DNA of 16,655 nt, taken from contig CAZCVY010000152.1 in assembly GCA_964501985.1 (NCBI GenBank), positions 1 to 16,655 of the forward strand, written 5' to 3'. The DNA is from Bog-366 sp964501985 (GTDB lineage Bacteria; Acidobacteriota; Terriglobia; UBA7540). How positions within the stretch are numbered: position 1 is the stretch's first letter; each line of letters begins with the position of its first letter. The translations under genes and the position numbers were made by a program. Positions 7,234-14,695 of this stretch are shown in pieces. The notes under the pieces are model-generated. The model saw only the letters and a program-made list of their open reading frames with translations. It searched no databases and was not told where the DNA came from.

Positions 7234-8757
7234 ATGAAACTGCTTGGTGGGATCTTCGCTGCGATGTTGATGACCATGCCATGTTCGCCGGCCTTCCCCG
7301 CGGCGACCTGCGAGAGCCTCTCGCTCTCGTCACTTTCTCTGTCCGACACCACGATCACGATGGCGCAGACGGTGGCGCCTGGTGCGTTTGTTCCGCCGCA
7401 GGGACCTTCGGACGCATTCAAGAGCCTTCCCGCTTTCTGCCGGGTCACGGCAATATTGAAACCGACAAGTGACTCAGACATTCAAATCGAGATCTGGATG
7501 CCGGCCGCGGGGTGGACTGGCAAGTTCATCGCCGTTGGGAATGGCGGGTGGGCGGGGACAATTTCTTATGACGCGATGAGCGGCCCGCTCGCGCGCGGCT
7601 ATGCAATTGCCTCCACGAACACCGGACATTTGGGCACGGAAGGCGACGGGGGCTTTGCATTGGGACACCCCGAAAAGCTAATTGACTTTGGATACATGGC
7701 TGTCCATGAGATGACGGTGAAGGCGAAAGCCATCATCGCGGCCTATTATGGGAACGCTCCTCGGGTTTCTTACTGGAACGGCTGTTCGACAGGCGGAAGA
7801 CAAGGGTTGATGGAAGCGCAACGTTTCCCCGCCGATTTTGACGGAGTGATTGCGGGCGCGCCCGCCAATAACACGACCCATTTAGTGACGCAAAGCCTGT
7901 GGATCTGGATGGCGGTACACAGGGACGAGGCCAGTTACATTCCCCCCAGTAAGTATTCGCTCATCCACAATGCCGTTTTGGCGGAGTGTGATGGCATCGA
8001 CGGTGTGAAGGACGGCGTCTTGGAAGATCCCACGCGCTGCAAATTCGATCCGAAGGTGTTGGAGTGCCAGGGTGCCGACGGCCCGGGATGCTTGACCACC
8101 CCACAAGTGGAAGCGGCCGGGAAAATCTACAGTCCCACGACGAATCCACGCACGAAGCAGCAGATTTTCCCGGCCTTGGAGCCAGGGAGCGAGCTTGGCT
8201 GGGCCGGTAAGGCCGGTCCCCAACCTCTCCCTGTCGCGACCAGCCACTGGCGCTATGTGGTGTTCAAAGATCCTAATTGGGATTATAGGACCTTCAATTT
8301 TGACAGCGACGTGGCGCTGGGCGATCAAACCGAGAACGATATTATCAATGCGATGGATCCGGATCTGAAAGCATTCTTCGGACATGGCGGAAAGCTCCTG
8401 CAATACCACGGCTGGAGCGACCCGGCCATATCTCCCCGGAGCGGTATCGACTATTACCAGAGCGTCCAGGATGCGCTGGGAGGTGCAAGCAAGGTGAATG
8501 AATCTTACCGCCTCTTCATGGCACCGGGGATGGCTCATTGCGGAGGAGGCGACGGGCCCAATCAGTTCGACATGATCGGCGCGCTCGAACAATGGGTCGC
8601 AAAGGGCAAGGCACCGGACCGGATCATCGCCTCGCGCATCCGGGACGGAAGGACGGAACGGACTCGACCGCTGTGTCCCTACCCAGAAGTGGCGACATAT
8701 AAAGGAACCGGAAGCACGGACGAAGCCACGAACTTCTCGTGTTCGGTCCCGAAATAG
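7234..8757 (+). CDS. Secreted tannase/feruloyl esterase-family hydrolase
   Basis: A 507-residue member of the tannase family (alpha/beta-hydrolase esterases acting on gallate, ferulate or other aromatic esters; MHETase is a relative). It has a signal peptide (MKLLGGIFAAMLMTMPCSPAFPA). The catalytic Ser is S185 in NGCSTGGRQ. The catalytic Asp is probably D396 in HGWSDPAIS and the His H435 in PGMAHCGGG. C184 and C436 beside Ser and His form the CS-D-HC pair that makes a disulfide in this family. GIDGVKDGVLEDP (255-266) resembles the family's calcium-binding loop. Length and all key residues are intact. It stands alone, between decayed DNA carrying repeat copies A and B. The natural substrate cannot be told from sequence; plant phenolic esters are likely. 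Confidence 0.92.
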   Translation: MKLLGGIFAAMLMTMPCSPAFPAATCESLSLSSLSLSDTTITMAQTVAPGAFVPPQGPSDAFKSLPAFCRVTAILKPTSDSDIQIEIWMPAAGWTGKFIAVGNGGWAGTISYDAMSGPLARGYAIASTNTGHLGTEGDGGFALGHPEKLIDFGYMAVHEMTVKAKAIIAAYYGNAPRVSYWNGCSTGGRQGLMEAQRFPADFDGVIAGAPANNTTHLVTQSLWIWMAVHRDEASYIPPSKYSLIHNAVLAECDGIDGVKDGVLEDPTRCKFDPKVLECQGADGPGCLTTPQVEAAGKIYSPTTNPRTKQQIFPALEPGSELGWAGKAGPQPLPVATSHWRYVVFKDPNWDYRTFNFDSDVALGDQTENDIINAMDPDLKAFFGHGGKLLQYHGWSDPAISPRSGIDYYQSVQDALGGASKVNESYRLFMAPGMAHCGGGDGPNQFDMIGALEQWVAKGKAPDRIIASRIRDGRTERTRPLCPYPEVATYKGTGSTDEATNFSCSVPK

Positions 8758-9180
8758 AGGTGGCGAGGAGTTTGATTGCTTAAGGGTTTTGACCTTTAGC
8801 CCTGGAAGCCCGGCAAATTAGTTCCCAGCAGTCCTCATCGCCATCGACACGCTCGGTCGCTGGACTCAGGGCAGCTTCCGTTCCGCGCGGGTCGTCATCG
8901 CCTTATTCGGAAGGCTGCTGAGCTGGGTCAGTCCGAGGGGAGACGATGGCTCAAAGCGGCAATTCATCGGCAGGATCGTCGGCCACATCGAGAACTTTCA
9001 AACCTTTCCCCCGCCACTCGAGCGCTGCACCAGACAGCCGCGCATTGCTCCGGCCGAGTAGTTTCGACGCTGGAGTTTCTCCACCATCCTCTGACGAAGT
9101 GGGGTCACAGAACCCCCCTTGCAGCCTCTACGAACCCACCTGGCCAGGTAGTCTAAATTAACCGGACAAGTAACCCCTGC
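8758..9180. other. Gap after tannase gene, no clear gene
   Basis: No recognisable gene. Two overlapping plus-strand frames stay open here (about 8823-9061 and 8910-9158) but lack a start codon with a ribosome site, and their products resemble nothing I know. A hairpin GGGGT/ACCCC (9101-9105, 9112-9116) lies about 65 bp before repeat copy B. No clear terminator follows the tannase stop. Confidence 0.35.
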
Positions 9181-9307
9181 GGTCGAAATGGATTCAAGGA
9201 AATAGATCCTGCCTTGTCACCAAGGGTTTACCAATATCCGTCGACGACAACCCTCCCCACAAGCAAACCGCCACGCGGTCCCCAAAACTGCGTTCCGGAC
9301 CGGATGG
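9181..9307 (+). repeat. Diverged direct repeat, copy B
   Basis: The second copy of the element at 6855-6978, with the shared 18-base core at 9220-9237. It has no intron domain V or VI upstream, so if both copies descend from one element, this one was never interrupted or has lost the intron. The hairpin around the core is kept with changed bases (AGGGTT/AACCCT). The two copies bracket the tannase gene. Confidence 0.7.
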
Positions 9308-9565
9308 CGACTTTTCAGGCCGAATCCCGAGTAGCTCCGGAAATTCCTGCGTCGCAGCAACATGCATCACGACAAGCGAACACACTCCTCCGCGAACAAC
9401 CGGAAAGTAACTTGCGGGTGCGCCACCATTCGGACGCTGTCAGTCCAGCCGAGAAAGACATGTGGAGGTTCGGCCAAGTTCTTGATTCTCGGTCGGGAGT
9501 TCATTCGAGATGCCTTCAGAAAACTCTTCCGATAAAATAACTTTCAACCGGTCCGAGGGCTTAGA
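9308..9565. other. Upstream region of AraC-type regulator
   Basis: No gene seen. A GATAAAAT stretch (around 9530-9538) resembles a -10 box roughly 30 bp before the regulator's start, but there is no good -35 box. A GAGGG ribosome site at 9555-9559 precedes ATG 9566. Confidence 0.3.
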
Positions 9566-10390
9566 ATGCGACTCTCATTCGTACAAGCCCGACCCGAATT
9601 GCACCCCTACATAGAATCGTTCTGGGTGTTTGAAAGCGCTGTAGGACTGCCCCCGACAGACACGAGCATGGCGGCGCCTAATGGTTGCCCCAAGCTTATT
9701 ATTCCCTACGAGAACTCGCTGGTTTCCATAGCGAATGGTCGCACGCAAGTCAGTCAGGAGTCGGGATTATACTTCGTGGGGAATAGAGACAATTCCACCC
9801 TCCTTAGTTCCAGTGCGCGAAAGACGGGTTTTATTGCCATTGAATTCCGCCCCCATGGGGCGTATCCCTTTTTGGGTATACCGATGGAAGAAACCGCCAA
9901 CGGCCTTTTTGACTCGGACGTGCTACTCGGGCGATGGGGTCGTGAGGTCAGGGAGGCTCTTTGTAATCTGGAGGAGGTCCGTCAAAAGGTGGATTTCATC
10001 CAGGATGAACTGCTCAGACTCTTGCACAAAGGCGCCCGGGAAGACGGCCTGGTCAGTTTTTGTGTGAAAACTTTAGAGCATACCCATGGCCGAGTGACCA
10101 TGAAGGACTTGGAACAACAAACCGGATACACACGGCGCTACTTGGACCTGCTTTTCAATCGCCACGTTGGATTGTCGCCCAAGGTATTGGCGGGCATCTA
10201 TCGTTTTCAAAAGTTTTATCGGAAATGGGCGCAGGGGCTCACCTACGACGCCCTCAAAGATGAACTTTACGACTACTATTATGACCAAGCCCATTTCACC
10301 AAGGAATTCAAGCGGATGACTGGGTACTCTCCTCAGAAATTTACCCTCCAAGTTTCTAACGAGTTTGGGCGGCGCATCACCCTTAAGTAA
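9566..10390 (+). CDS. AraC-family transcriptional regulator
   Basis: A 274-residue DNA-binding regulator. The N-terminal part (about 1-150) looks like the small sensor domain common in short AraC proteins: it starts with RPELHPYIESFWVFE and has the conserved IAIEFRPHGAYPFLG. The C-terminal AraC helix-turn-helix pair covers about 165-262, with TMKDLEQQTGYTRRYLDLLF as the first helix-turn-helix and the classic YDQAHFTKEFKRMTGYSPQK as the end of the second. It precedes a VOC and a YCII gene in the same direction (80 bp and then 40 bp gaps), so it may control them or be co-transcribed. The ligand is unknown. Confidence 0.9.
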   Translation: MRLSFVQARPELHPYIESFWVFESAVGLPPTDTSMAAPNGCPKLIIPYENSLVSIANGRTQVSQESGLYFVGNRDNSTLLSSSARKTGFIAIEFRPHGAYPFLGIPMEETANGLFDSDVLLGRWGREVREALCNLEEVRQKVDFIQDELLRLLHKGAREDGLVSFCVKTLEHTHGRVTMKDLEQQTGYTRRYLDLLFNRHVGLSPKVLAGIYRFQKFYRKWAQGLTYDALKDELYDYYYDQAHFTKEFKRMTGYSPQKFTLQVSNEFGRRITLK

Positions 10391-10469
10391 CGACTTCCCT
10401 TTTTTACAATACAACTTTCCGCTCTGCTGCCAACATGCTCCCATTACGCCTGAATGGAGAAAACCCACC

Positions 10470-10838
10470 ATGGACCATTTACTGAATTGGATCGAGATCC
10501 CGGTCGTGGACATGAAACGCGCCAGGAAGTTCTACGGTGAAATATTGGGCGTAGGGTTCAACGCGATGGATATGGGCGGCAATAATTACGCTCTTTTGGA
10601 GCTAACGGACAGGTTTAACACCGGCTGCCTGGTCAAGGGAGACGGATATGTCCCGAGCATGGAGGGCGTTGTGGTGTATTTGAATGGCGGAAACGATCTT
10701 TCCACAGTGTCGGCGCGTGTAGCGAAGGCGGGAGGAAGAGTTTTGTTGGAGAAAATGTTTCTCTCCAAGGAAGCCGGTCATATTGCTTACTTTGCGGATA
10801 CGGAAGGCAACAAGATCGGTCTCCATAGCATGGCTTGA
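10470..10838 (+). CDS. VOC-fold protein (glyoxalase/bleomycin-resistance superfamily)
   Basis: 122 residues with the paired beta-alpha-beta-beta-beta pattern: WIEIPVVDMKRARKFYGEIL at the start, and HIAYFADTEGNKIGLHS at the end. Such proteins are usually dimeric metal-binding lyases, dioxygenases or drug-binding proteins; a specific reaction cannot be assigned. The frame is open further upstream, but ATG 10470 has a GGAGA site 9 bases before it and begins the domain, so I chose it. It sits 79 bp after the AraC gene and 40 bp before the YCII gene. Confidence 0.82.
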   Translation: MDHLLNWIEIPVVDMKRARKFYGEILGVGFNAMDMGGNNYALLELTDRFNTGCLVKGDGYVPSMEGVVVYLNGGNDLSTVSARVAKAGGRVLLEKMFLSKEAGHIAYFADTEGNKIGLHSMA

Positions 10839-10878
10839 GCATGGCAGAGCGACCCGCCCCAAGAGTCGGAGGTCCGAG

Positions 10879-11193
10879 ATGAAGCATCACTTTTTGATTA
10901 AGCTGATTCCGCCTAGGCCCTCATTCGGCCAGGATATGACCGACGAAGAAAAGCGATTGATGCAAGAACATGTTGTGTATTGGACCGGTCTGGCTCAAAA
11001 GAGTGTCGCCATCCTTTTCGGACCGGTGATTGACCCGAAAGGATCGTACGGCATCGGCGTGGTTGAAGTCGAGAAAGCGGAGGATATCAACGTTCTTACT
11101 GCGAACGATCCGGTCACTCAGTCGGGCCTCCAATTTAAACACGAAGCGTATGTGATGCCGCAGTTGATACTTCGAGAACAGCTTCGCCCCTAA
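10879..11193 (+). CDS. YCII/YciI-like protein
   Basis: 104 residues of the YciI-like type: MKHHFLIKLIPPRP, then MTDEEKRLMQEHVVYW, LFGPVIDPKGSYGIGVVEVE and the C-terminal HEAYVMPQL. Its ferredoxin-like fold is shared with the DGPF protein encoded at 13291-13632, but the two are distant. ATG 10879 has GGAGG 6 bases upstream; a longer open frame exists but starts inside the VOC gene. The gene converges with the sigma-factor gene (54 bp gap). The biochemical role of most YciI-like proteins is unknown. Confidence 0.82.
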   Translation: MKHHFLIKLIPPRPSFGQDMTDEEKRLMQEHVVYWTGLAQKSVAILFGPVIDPKGSYGIGVVEVEKAEDINVLTANDPVTQSGLQFKHEAYVMPQLILREQLRP

Positions 11194-11199
11194 GCGAAG
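11182..11199. terminator. Hairpin between convergent genes (weak terminator)
   Basis: The arms CTTCGC (11182-11187) and GCGAAG (11194-11199) are perfectly complementary and overlap the YCII stop codon. There is no U-run on either side, so Rho-independent termination is doubtful. It may still separate the two converging transcripts. Confidence 0.35.
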
Positions 11200-11247
11200 A
11201 AACGATTTCAGAAGTCGGAGGCGAGCACATCCTCTCGCTCTGCGCCC

Positions 11248-12519
11248 CTACGGTACCCGCGGCAGAGCCGTGTTGTCGCACGCGGCCACGCGCTGCTCGA
11301 GGAATCGCTGCTCCATGGGGTTGCGCGCCAAAGCGACGGCCGCCCGGAAGTGCTCGCGCGCGACCTTGTGCCGCCCGCTACGAAGTTCAAGTTCGCCGAG
11401 CGCAGCCGAATAGAACGGGTAGCGGGTAAGGCGATCCCGGGCGGCGATGGCGTGGAGTTCTTCGAGCCCTCGCTCGGGACCCTCGAGTTGCGCAACGGCA
11501 ATGGCGCGGTTGAGCGCAACCACCGGGGAAGGACGAATCGCCAACAACTGGTCATAGAGCATAACGATTTCGGCCCAATTGGTGTCCTCGGCGCGTTGCG
11601 CCATGGCGTGAAACGCCGCAATGGCAGCCTCCAGGTGATATTCGCTAAGGTCATCACCCGTGGCTGAGAGATCGAGTAGTCTTTGACCTTCGCTAATCAG
11701 GTCCTGGTTCCATCGAGAGCGATCCTGGTCAAAGAGCGAGCTCAAGTTGCCCGCGGCATCGACGCGCGCCGGCAGACGCGCTGCGTGGAGGCACATGAGC
11801 GCAGCGAGCGCATGGGTGGCTGGAGTTGCCGCGAGGGGATGCTTGAGCAGCAGGGCCGCGAGACGCATGGCCTCCTGACACAAGTCGGCACGCACGGCCG
11901 ATTCAGGGGACGCGCCGTGGTAGCCTTCGTTGAAGAGCAAGTAAAGAGCGCGGTGGACGGAGGGAAGCCGCCCGGCGAAATCGCCGGCGTCCACAACATC
12001 GAAAAGCCTCTTCGCCCCCGCGAGAGTCTTTTCGCCGCGGGTAATGCGCTTCTCGATCGCCGTGTGGCTGCTGACGAACGCGCTGGCAATTTCGCTCACG
12101 CTGAATCCGCACAGGATGTGGAGCACGAGTGCGACTTGCGCCTCCTCGGGCAACCGAGGATGGCAGCAGGAGAACATCATGCGGAGCTGATCGTCCTTGA
12201 TCGCGTGTGGCCCAAAGAGCTCCTCGACACCGGGCGCGAGCGCCCATTCGCTTTCGAGAAGCCGCCCCAACTCGGGCGCGAACGTGCGCGCCGTGCGCTC
12301 GCGCCGCAGGACGTCGAGCGCCCGATTCTTCGCCGTGGCCATGAGCCAGGCGGAAGGGTTCTCCGGCACGCCACGGAATTTCCAAACCTCGAGGGCGCGG
12401 CAGAAGGCGTCTTGCACAACGTCTTCCGCCAGCGCCAGGTTGTGGACCCCAAAAATCCGCGTTAGCGTGGCCGCCATGCGCCCCGCTTCACGCCGGAATA
12501 GATGATCGCTCAGCTCCAT
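11248..12519 (-). CDS. ECF sigma factor, ECF42-like, with C-terminal TPR-type extension
   Basis: 423 residues. Sigma region 2 spans about 10-75 (NLALAEDVVQDAF, then NPSAWLMATAKNRALDVLRR). Region 4 spans about 112-165 (DDQLRMMFSCCHPRLPEEAQ, then FSVSEIASAF and SHTAIEKRI). A long helical extension at 190-410 with repeat-like units (EAAIAAFHAMA, NRAIAVAQLEGPERGLEEL, REHFRAAVALA) is characteristic of ECF42, where it replaces an anti-sigma factor and is needed for activity. ECF42 genes are known to sit next to DGPF-type YCII genes, as here (13291-13632). It is the last gene of its operon, after the TfoX-N gene (36 bp). ATG 12519 begins the sigma domain; its ribosome site is weak. Confidence 0.88.
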   Translation of the reverse strand: MELSDHLFRREAGRMAATLTRIFGVHNLALAEDVVQDAFCRALEVWKFRGVPENPSAWLMATAKNRALDVLRRERTARTFAPELGRLLESEWALAPGVEELFGPHAIKDDQLRMMFSCCHPRLPEEAQVALVLHILCGFSVSEIASAFVSSHTAIEKRITRGEKTLAGAKRLFDVVDAGDFAGRLPSVHRALYLLFNEGYHGASPESAVRADLCQEAMRLAALLLKHPLAATPATHALAALMCLHAARLPARVDAAGNLSSLFDQDRSRWNQDLISEGQRLLDLSATGDDLSEYHLEAAIAAFHAMAQRAEDTNWAEIVMLYDQLLAIRPSPVVALNRAIAVAQLEGPERGLEELHAIAARDRLTRYPFYSAALGELELRSGRHKVAREHFRAAVALARNPMEQRFLEQRVAACDNTALPRVP

Positions 12520-12555
12520 TCGTTGGGCCGACCTCGCTTGAGCCTGTCACCCTCC

Positions 12556-12903
12556 CTATCGTTTCCGTCTCCGGGTAGAGGTCTTGGCCTGGCGGTTGTG
12601 GTCCAACGCCAGGCCAACCCAGTAGTCAAGGTCATCTTTCCTTCTCACGGCGTCCGCGTCGACGTGCACATACCCTCGGTACTGCCGCCCCTTCATGACC
12701 ACAATTCGGCAGCCTGGACGTTGCACTACGGGATTGTGAATTGCCGGGTCAATCCGGCACATGATTCGGTCCTTACTCACGGTCACGCACATCTTCCCCG
12801 CCACCATGAAGGCAAGTGCGCCGAAGATGGTTTTTTCTTCAACGCGGCGGGTGCTTCCCAGTGCCGCCCTGACCCGGTTGGCTAGAGCTTCATCGTAGGG
12901 CAT
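12556..12903 (-). CDS. TfoX N-terminal-domain protein
   Basis: 115 residues consisting only of the TfoX/Sxy N-terminal domain: MPYDEALANRVRAALG, EEKTIFGALAFMVAGKMCV, then MCRIDP and YVHVDADAV. The full-length TfoX competence regulator has an added C-terminal domain that is absent here; single-domain forms are common next to stress-type sigma factors and have no proven function. I chose ATG 12903, where the domain begins and a GCGAGAG-like site precedes it. A GTG at 12924 overlapping the previous stop is also possible and would add 7 residues. Confidence 0.82.
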   Translation of the reverse strand: MPYDEALANRVRAALGSTRRVEEKTIFGALAFMVAGKMCVTVSKDRIMCRIDPAIHNPVVQRPGCRIVVMKGRQYRGYVHVDADAVRRKDDLDYWVGLALDHNRQAKTSTRRRKR

Positions 12904-12920
12904 GTGGCTCTCGCTCTGCG

Positions 12921-13274
12921 TCACTTGGGAAATGGCACGCTGTCAAAGTAGATGTCAAACGACGTGATCTTGCCATCTCGCACGCCAAAGACCTCGGCGA
13001 CATCGCTCCCGAAGGCAGGCCCCCCGGGCGGCTGGAGTTGGTATCGGGTCAAAGCGCACGCTTTGTCCCCGTCGACAAGCAGGTCGCGGACCTCAACTGC
13101 GGTAATCGTGTCATAGAAACGCTTCGTGGATGCCAGAAACTCCGCTTTCCCGCTGATCCGCCTGATGGGACTAATATAACTAGTAAAGACCATCTCATCA
13201 GAAAGAAATGACGGCCAATCTTTTTTTTGTTTGAGGTCGCTGAAGTAGCCCTCAATGGTCTCTTTGGTGGTCAT
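12921..13274 (-). CDS. SnoaL/NTF2-like protein
   Basis: 117 residues with the small cone-shaped NTF2-like fold: MTTKETIEGYFSDLKQK, a central GKAEFLASTKRFYDTI, and the ending VFGVRDGKITSFDIYFD typical of SnoaL-like proteins. These act as isomerases, hydrolases or ligand-binding domains; the role here is unknown. ATG 13274 is preferred over upstream in-frame codons because those overlap the DGPF gene and do not resemble the family. It is 16 bp after the DGPF gene and runs into the TfoX gene, so it is in the same operon. In the related group ECF41 a SnoaL domain is fused to the sigma factor; here it is a separate gene. Confidence 0.75.
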   Translation of the reverse strand: MTTKETIEGYFSDLKQKKDWPSFLSDEMVFTSYISPIRRISGKAEFLASTKRFYDTITAVEVRDLLVDGDKACALTRYQLQPPGGPAFGSDVAEVFGVRDGKITSFDIYFDSVPFPK

Positions 13275-13290
13275 GTGGTTTTCGAATAGG

Positions 13291-13632
13291 TTACATTTCC
13301 AGCTTTCGGATCGGTCGCACCTCCACGCCGCCTTCAAACTCGAAGATTGGGCAGCCTTGGGCAAGCTCCACAGCCTGGTCCAAGTCACGCGCTTGGATTA
13401 GCGTGAACCCGCCAATGAGATCCTTGGCCTCAGCAAACGGTCCGTCGGTCACCGTCTTTCGCTTGCCGTGAACGAGCTTGCCGCCGCCTTCCAGCGGTTG
13501 GCCTCGATCCTTGATGTGGCCTTTGTCCGCCAGGTCCTTAAACCAAGCCATCCACTTTTGCATTGTCTGCTGCATTTGCTCTGGTGATCGCCCTGCCTCG
13601 CCACCGCGATAAAGAAAAACAAATTTGCTCAT
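13291..13632 (-). CDS. DGPF-type YCII-related protein
   Basis: 113 residues of the YCII-related family with the diagnostic DGPF motif (63-66, in TVTDGPFAEAKDLIGGF). The start MSKFVFLYRGGE, the segment KWMAWFKDLADKG and the end VEVRPIRKLE are typical. This is the usual genomic partner and target of ECF42 sigma factors; its biochemical function is not known. ATG 13632 has a strong AAAGGAG site 7-8 bases upstream. It is the first gene of the operon that ends with the sigma gene, and its start is 38 bp from the CGTC box of the putative sigma promoter. Confidence 0.88.
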   Translation of the reverse strand: MSKFVFLYRGGEAGRSPEQMQQTMQKWMAWFKDLADKGHIKDRGQPLEGGGKLVHGKRKTVTDGPFAEAKDLIGGFTLIQARDLDQAVELAQGCPIFEFEGGVEVRPIRKLEM

Positions 13633-13670
13633 AGTCGTTTCTCCTTTGATGATGCTACTTCCAAATCCTA

Positions 13671-13697
13671 GACGTTTGAAAGGCACGGCAGCGGACA
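13671..13697 (-). promoter_or_regulatory. Putative ECF42 promoter of the DGPF-sigma operon
   Basis: On the minus strand, TGTCCG (13697-13692) and CGTC (13674-13671) are 17 bp apart, with a run of A just upstream of the first box. The same arrangement occurs at 15578-15604, with 28 of 32 positions identical including the spacer. This matches the general ECF layout (a -35 box and a CGTC-type -10 box) and, as I recall, the TGTC-type -35 reported for ECF41/ECF42. It lies 38 bp before the DGPF start codon. Confidence 0.65.
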
Positions 13698-13751
13698 TTT
13701 TTCGCGATTATCACTTCCATGCCCTTGCCGGATGACACTCAGGCGAAAAAC

Positions 13752-14234
13752 TCACTTGCTCGGGTACGGCGTACCGCGGCCTGTCTCGCAGTAGGCTTGC
13801 AGGCTCTTAAGGTAGTGATCCCATCCGCCAACGCACTTGCCGTAACAGATGAGTTGCGGAGTGAGCCCGATGTGGGTGAAGGAGAGGACAGATGAACCGT
13901 CCGGGTTTGCTTGAATTTCGAAGGACACCCGAGTCCCCACCCACTCATCGGTTTGGGTCGTGCCCTCCTGGGAAAAATACTGTGCGATCCACTCCCATAC
14001 CACTGTCTTGTCAGGAGTATGGTCCAACAACCTCAAAGTCTGGAAGTTCTTACCGCTGAAACGAACCGTGATGTCACCGTTTTCCACGTCTGTATTGTCG
14101 CTCCACCAGCCCTTCAGTCCCTGGACAGTGCTAACGGCTTCATACAGTTTGCGAGGCGGCGCTTGAATGCGAAGGCTTTTTGTGTAGCTCGCCATATTGT
14201 CGGTGCCTTGGTCACTGTGGACTGTCTGTTTCAT
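13752..14234 (-). CDS. SRPBCC (AHSA1/START-like) protein
   Basis: 160 residues with the helix-grip fold of the AHSA1-like SRPBCC group: YTKSLRIQAPPRKLYEAVST, GLKGWWSD, the RFSGKNFQTLRL strand, VVWEWI, and a C-terminal long helix (GGWDHYLKSLQAYCETG) that closes the hydrophobic pocket. Family members bind lipids or small hydrophobic ligands; the ligand is unknown. ATG 14234 has an AAAGGAG site 7 bases upstream inside the preceding VOC gene, which it overlaps by 23 bp; a later ATG (14195) lacks such a site. It is the third gene of the SDR-VOC-SRPBCC operon, and such proteins often accompany YCII and VOC genes in ECF-linked clusters. Confidence 0.82.
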   Translation of the reverse strand: MKQTVHSDQGTDNMASYTKSLRIQAPPRKLYEAVSTVQGLKGWWSDNTDVENGDITVRFSGKNFQTLRLLDHTPDKTVVWEWIAQYFSQEGTTQTDEWVGTRVSFEIQANPDGSSVLSFTHIGLTPQLICYGKCVGGWDHYLKSLQAYCETGRGTPYPSK

Positions 14235-14679
14235 TTAAATGCTCCTTTCTTTCTACTGCTTCTATTAGCTTTCCCACGTTCGGGCCTTCTCCGGCTCCCT
14301 CATAAAATGAGAGGTCCTCGTTGATTCCGACCAGCCGCAAGCATTGCCCCCCTGGGGCTTGAAAGTAGAGGTGGGGGTCCGGTACTTCGAGCTTCCTGAC
14401 GAGACCGGATTCGAGGATTTTTCGGCTCATTTCCTCCACGTCGTCGGACTTGATTTCCAGCCAAACCGATCTTGCAGTCCTTAAGAACTCGCTCACATCA
14501 GCGACATCCCCGTAGAGAAACCCGATATAGAAGTTTTCTCCCAGACGAAGGAAGTCCCTTTCGGGATCCGCTTTCGTGATTTTGCCACCGAGGACATCAC
14601 AATAAAAATTACGAATGCTGTCTCGATCTTGTCGCGGAACTATGACCGACGAGTGGTTTCCAAAAATTACCTTCGCCAT
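14212..14679 (-). CDS. VOC-fold protein (glyoxalase-like)
   Basis: 155 residues. The core 1-115 is a VOC domain: NHSSVIVPRQDRDSIRNFYC, then DVLGGKI, NFYIGFLYG, and the closing DPHLYFQAPGGQCLRLVG. The tail after 116 (INEDLSFYEGAGEGPNVGKL) is Glu-rich and probably flexible. Function beyond the fold is unknown. ATG 14679 has an AGGAG site 6 bases upstream. It is 16 bp after the SDR gene and overlaps the SRPBCC gene. It is clearly different from the other VOC protein at 10470-10838. Confidence 0.82.
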   Translation of the reverse strand: MAKVIFGNHSSVIVPRQDRDSIRNFYCDVLGGKITKADPERDFLRLGENFYIGFLYGDVADVSEFLRTARSVWLEIKSDDVEEMSRKILESGLVRKLEVPDPHLYFQAPGGQCLRLVGINEDLSFYEGAGEGPNVGKLIEAVERKEHLNETDSPQ

Positions 14680-14695
14680 GATCGCTCCTCTCCCA

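Noticed and set aside
7882..8592. Long minus-strand open frame opposite the tannase gene
   Set aside because: It is fully antisense to a gene with intact catalytic motifs and has no recognisable domain; high-GC shadow frame.
8823..9158. Two overlapping open plus-strand frames after the tannase gene
   Set aside because: No start codon with ribosome site, and the products resemble no family; treated as non-coding.
9215..9242. TGTCAC followed 18 bp later by CGTC, like an ECF41-type promoter
   Set aside because: It lies inside repeat copy B, the matching place in copy A lacks TGTCAC, and no gene starts suitably downstream.
11683..12465. Long plus-strand open frame opposite the sigma gene
   Set aside because: Arg/Glu-rich antisense shadow of a well-supported gene.
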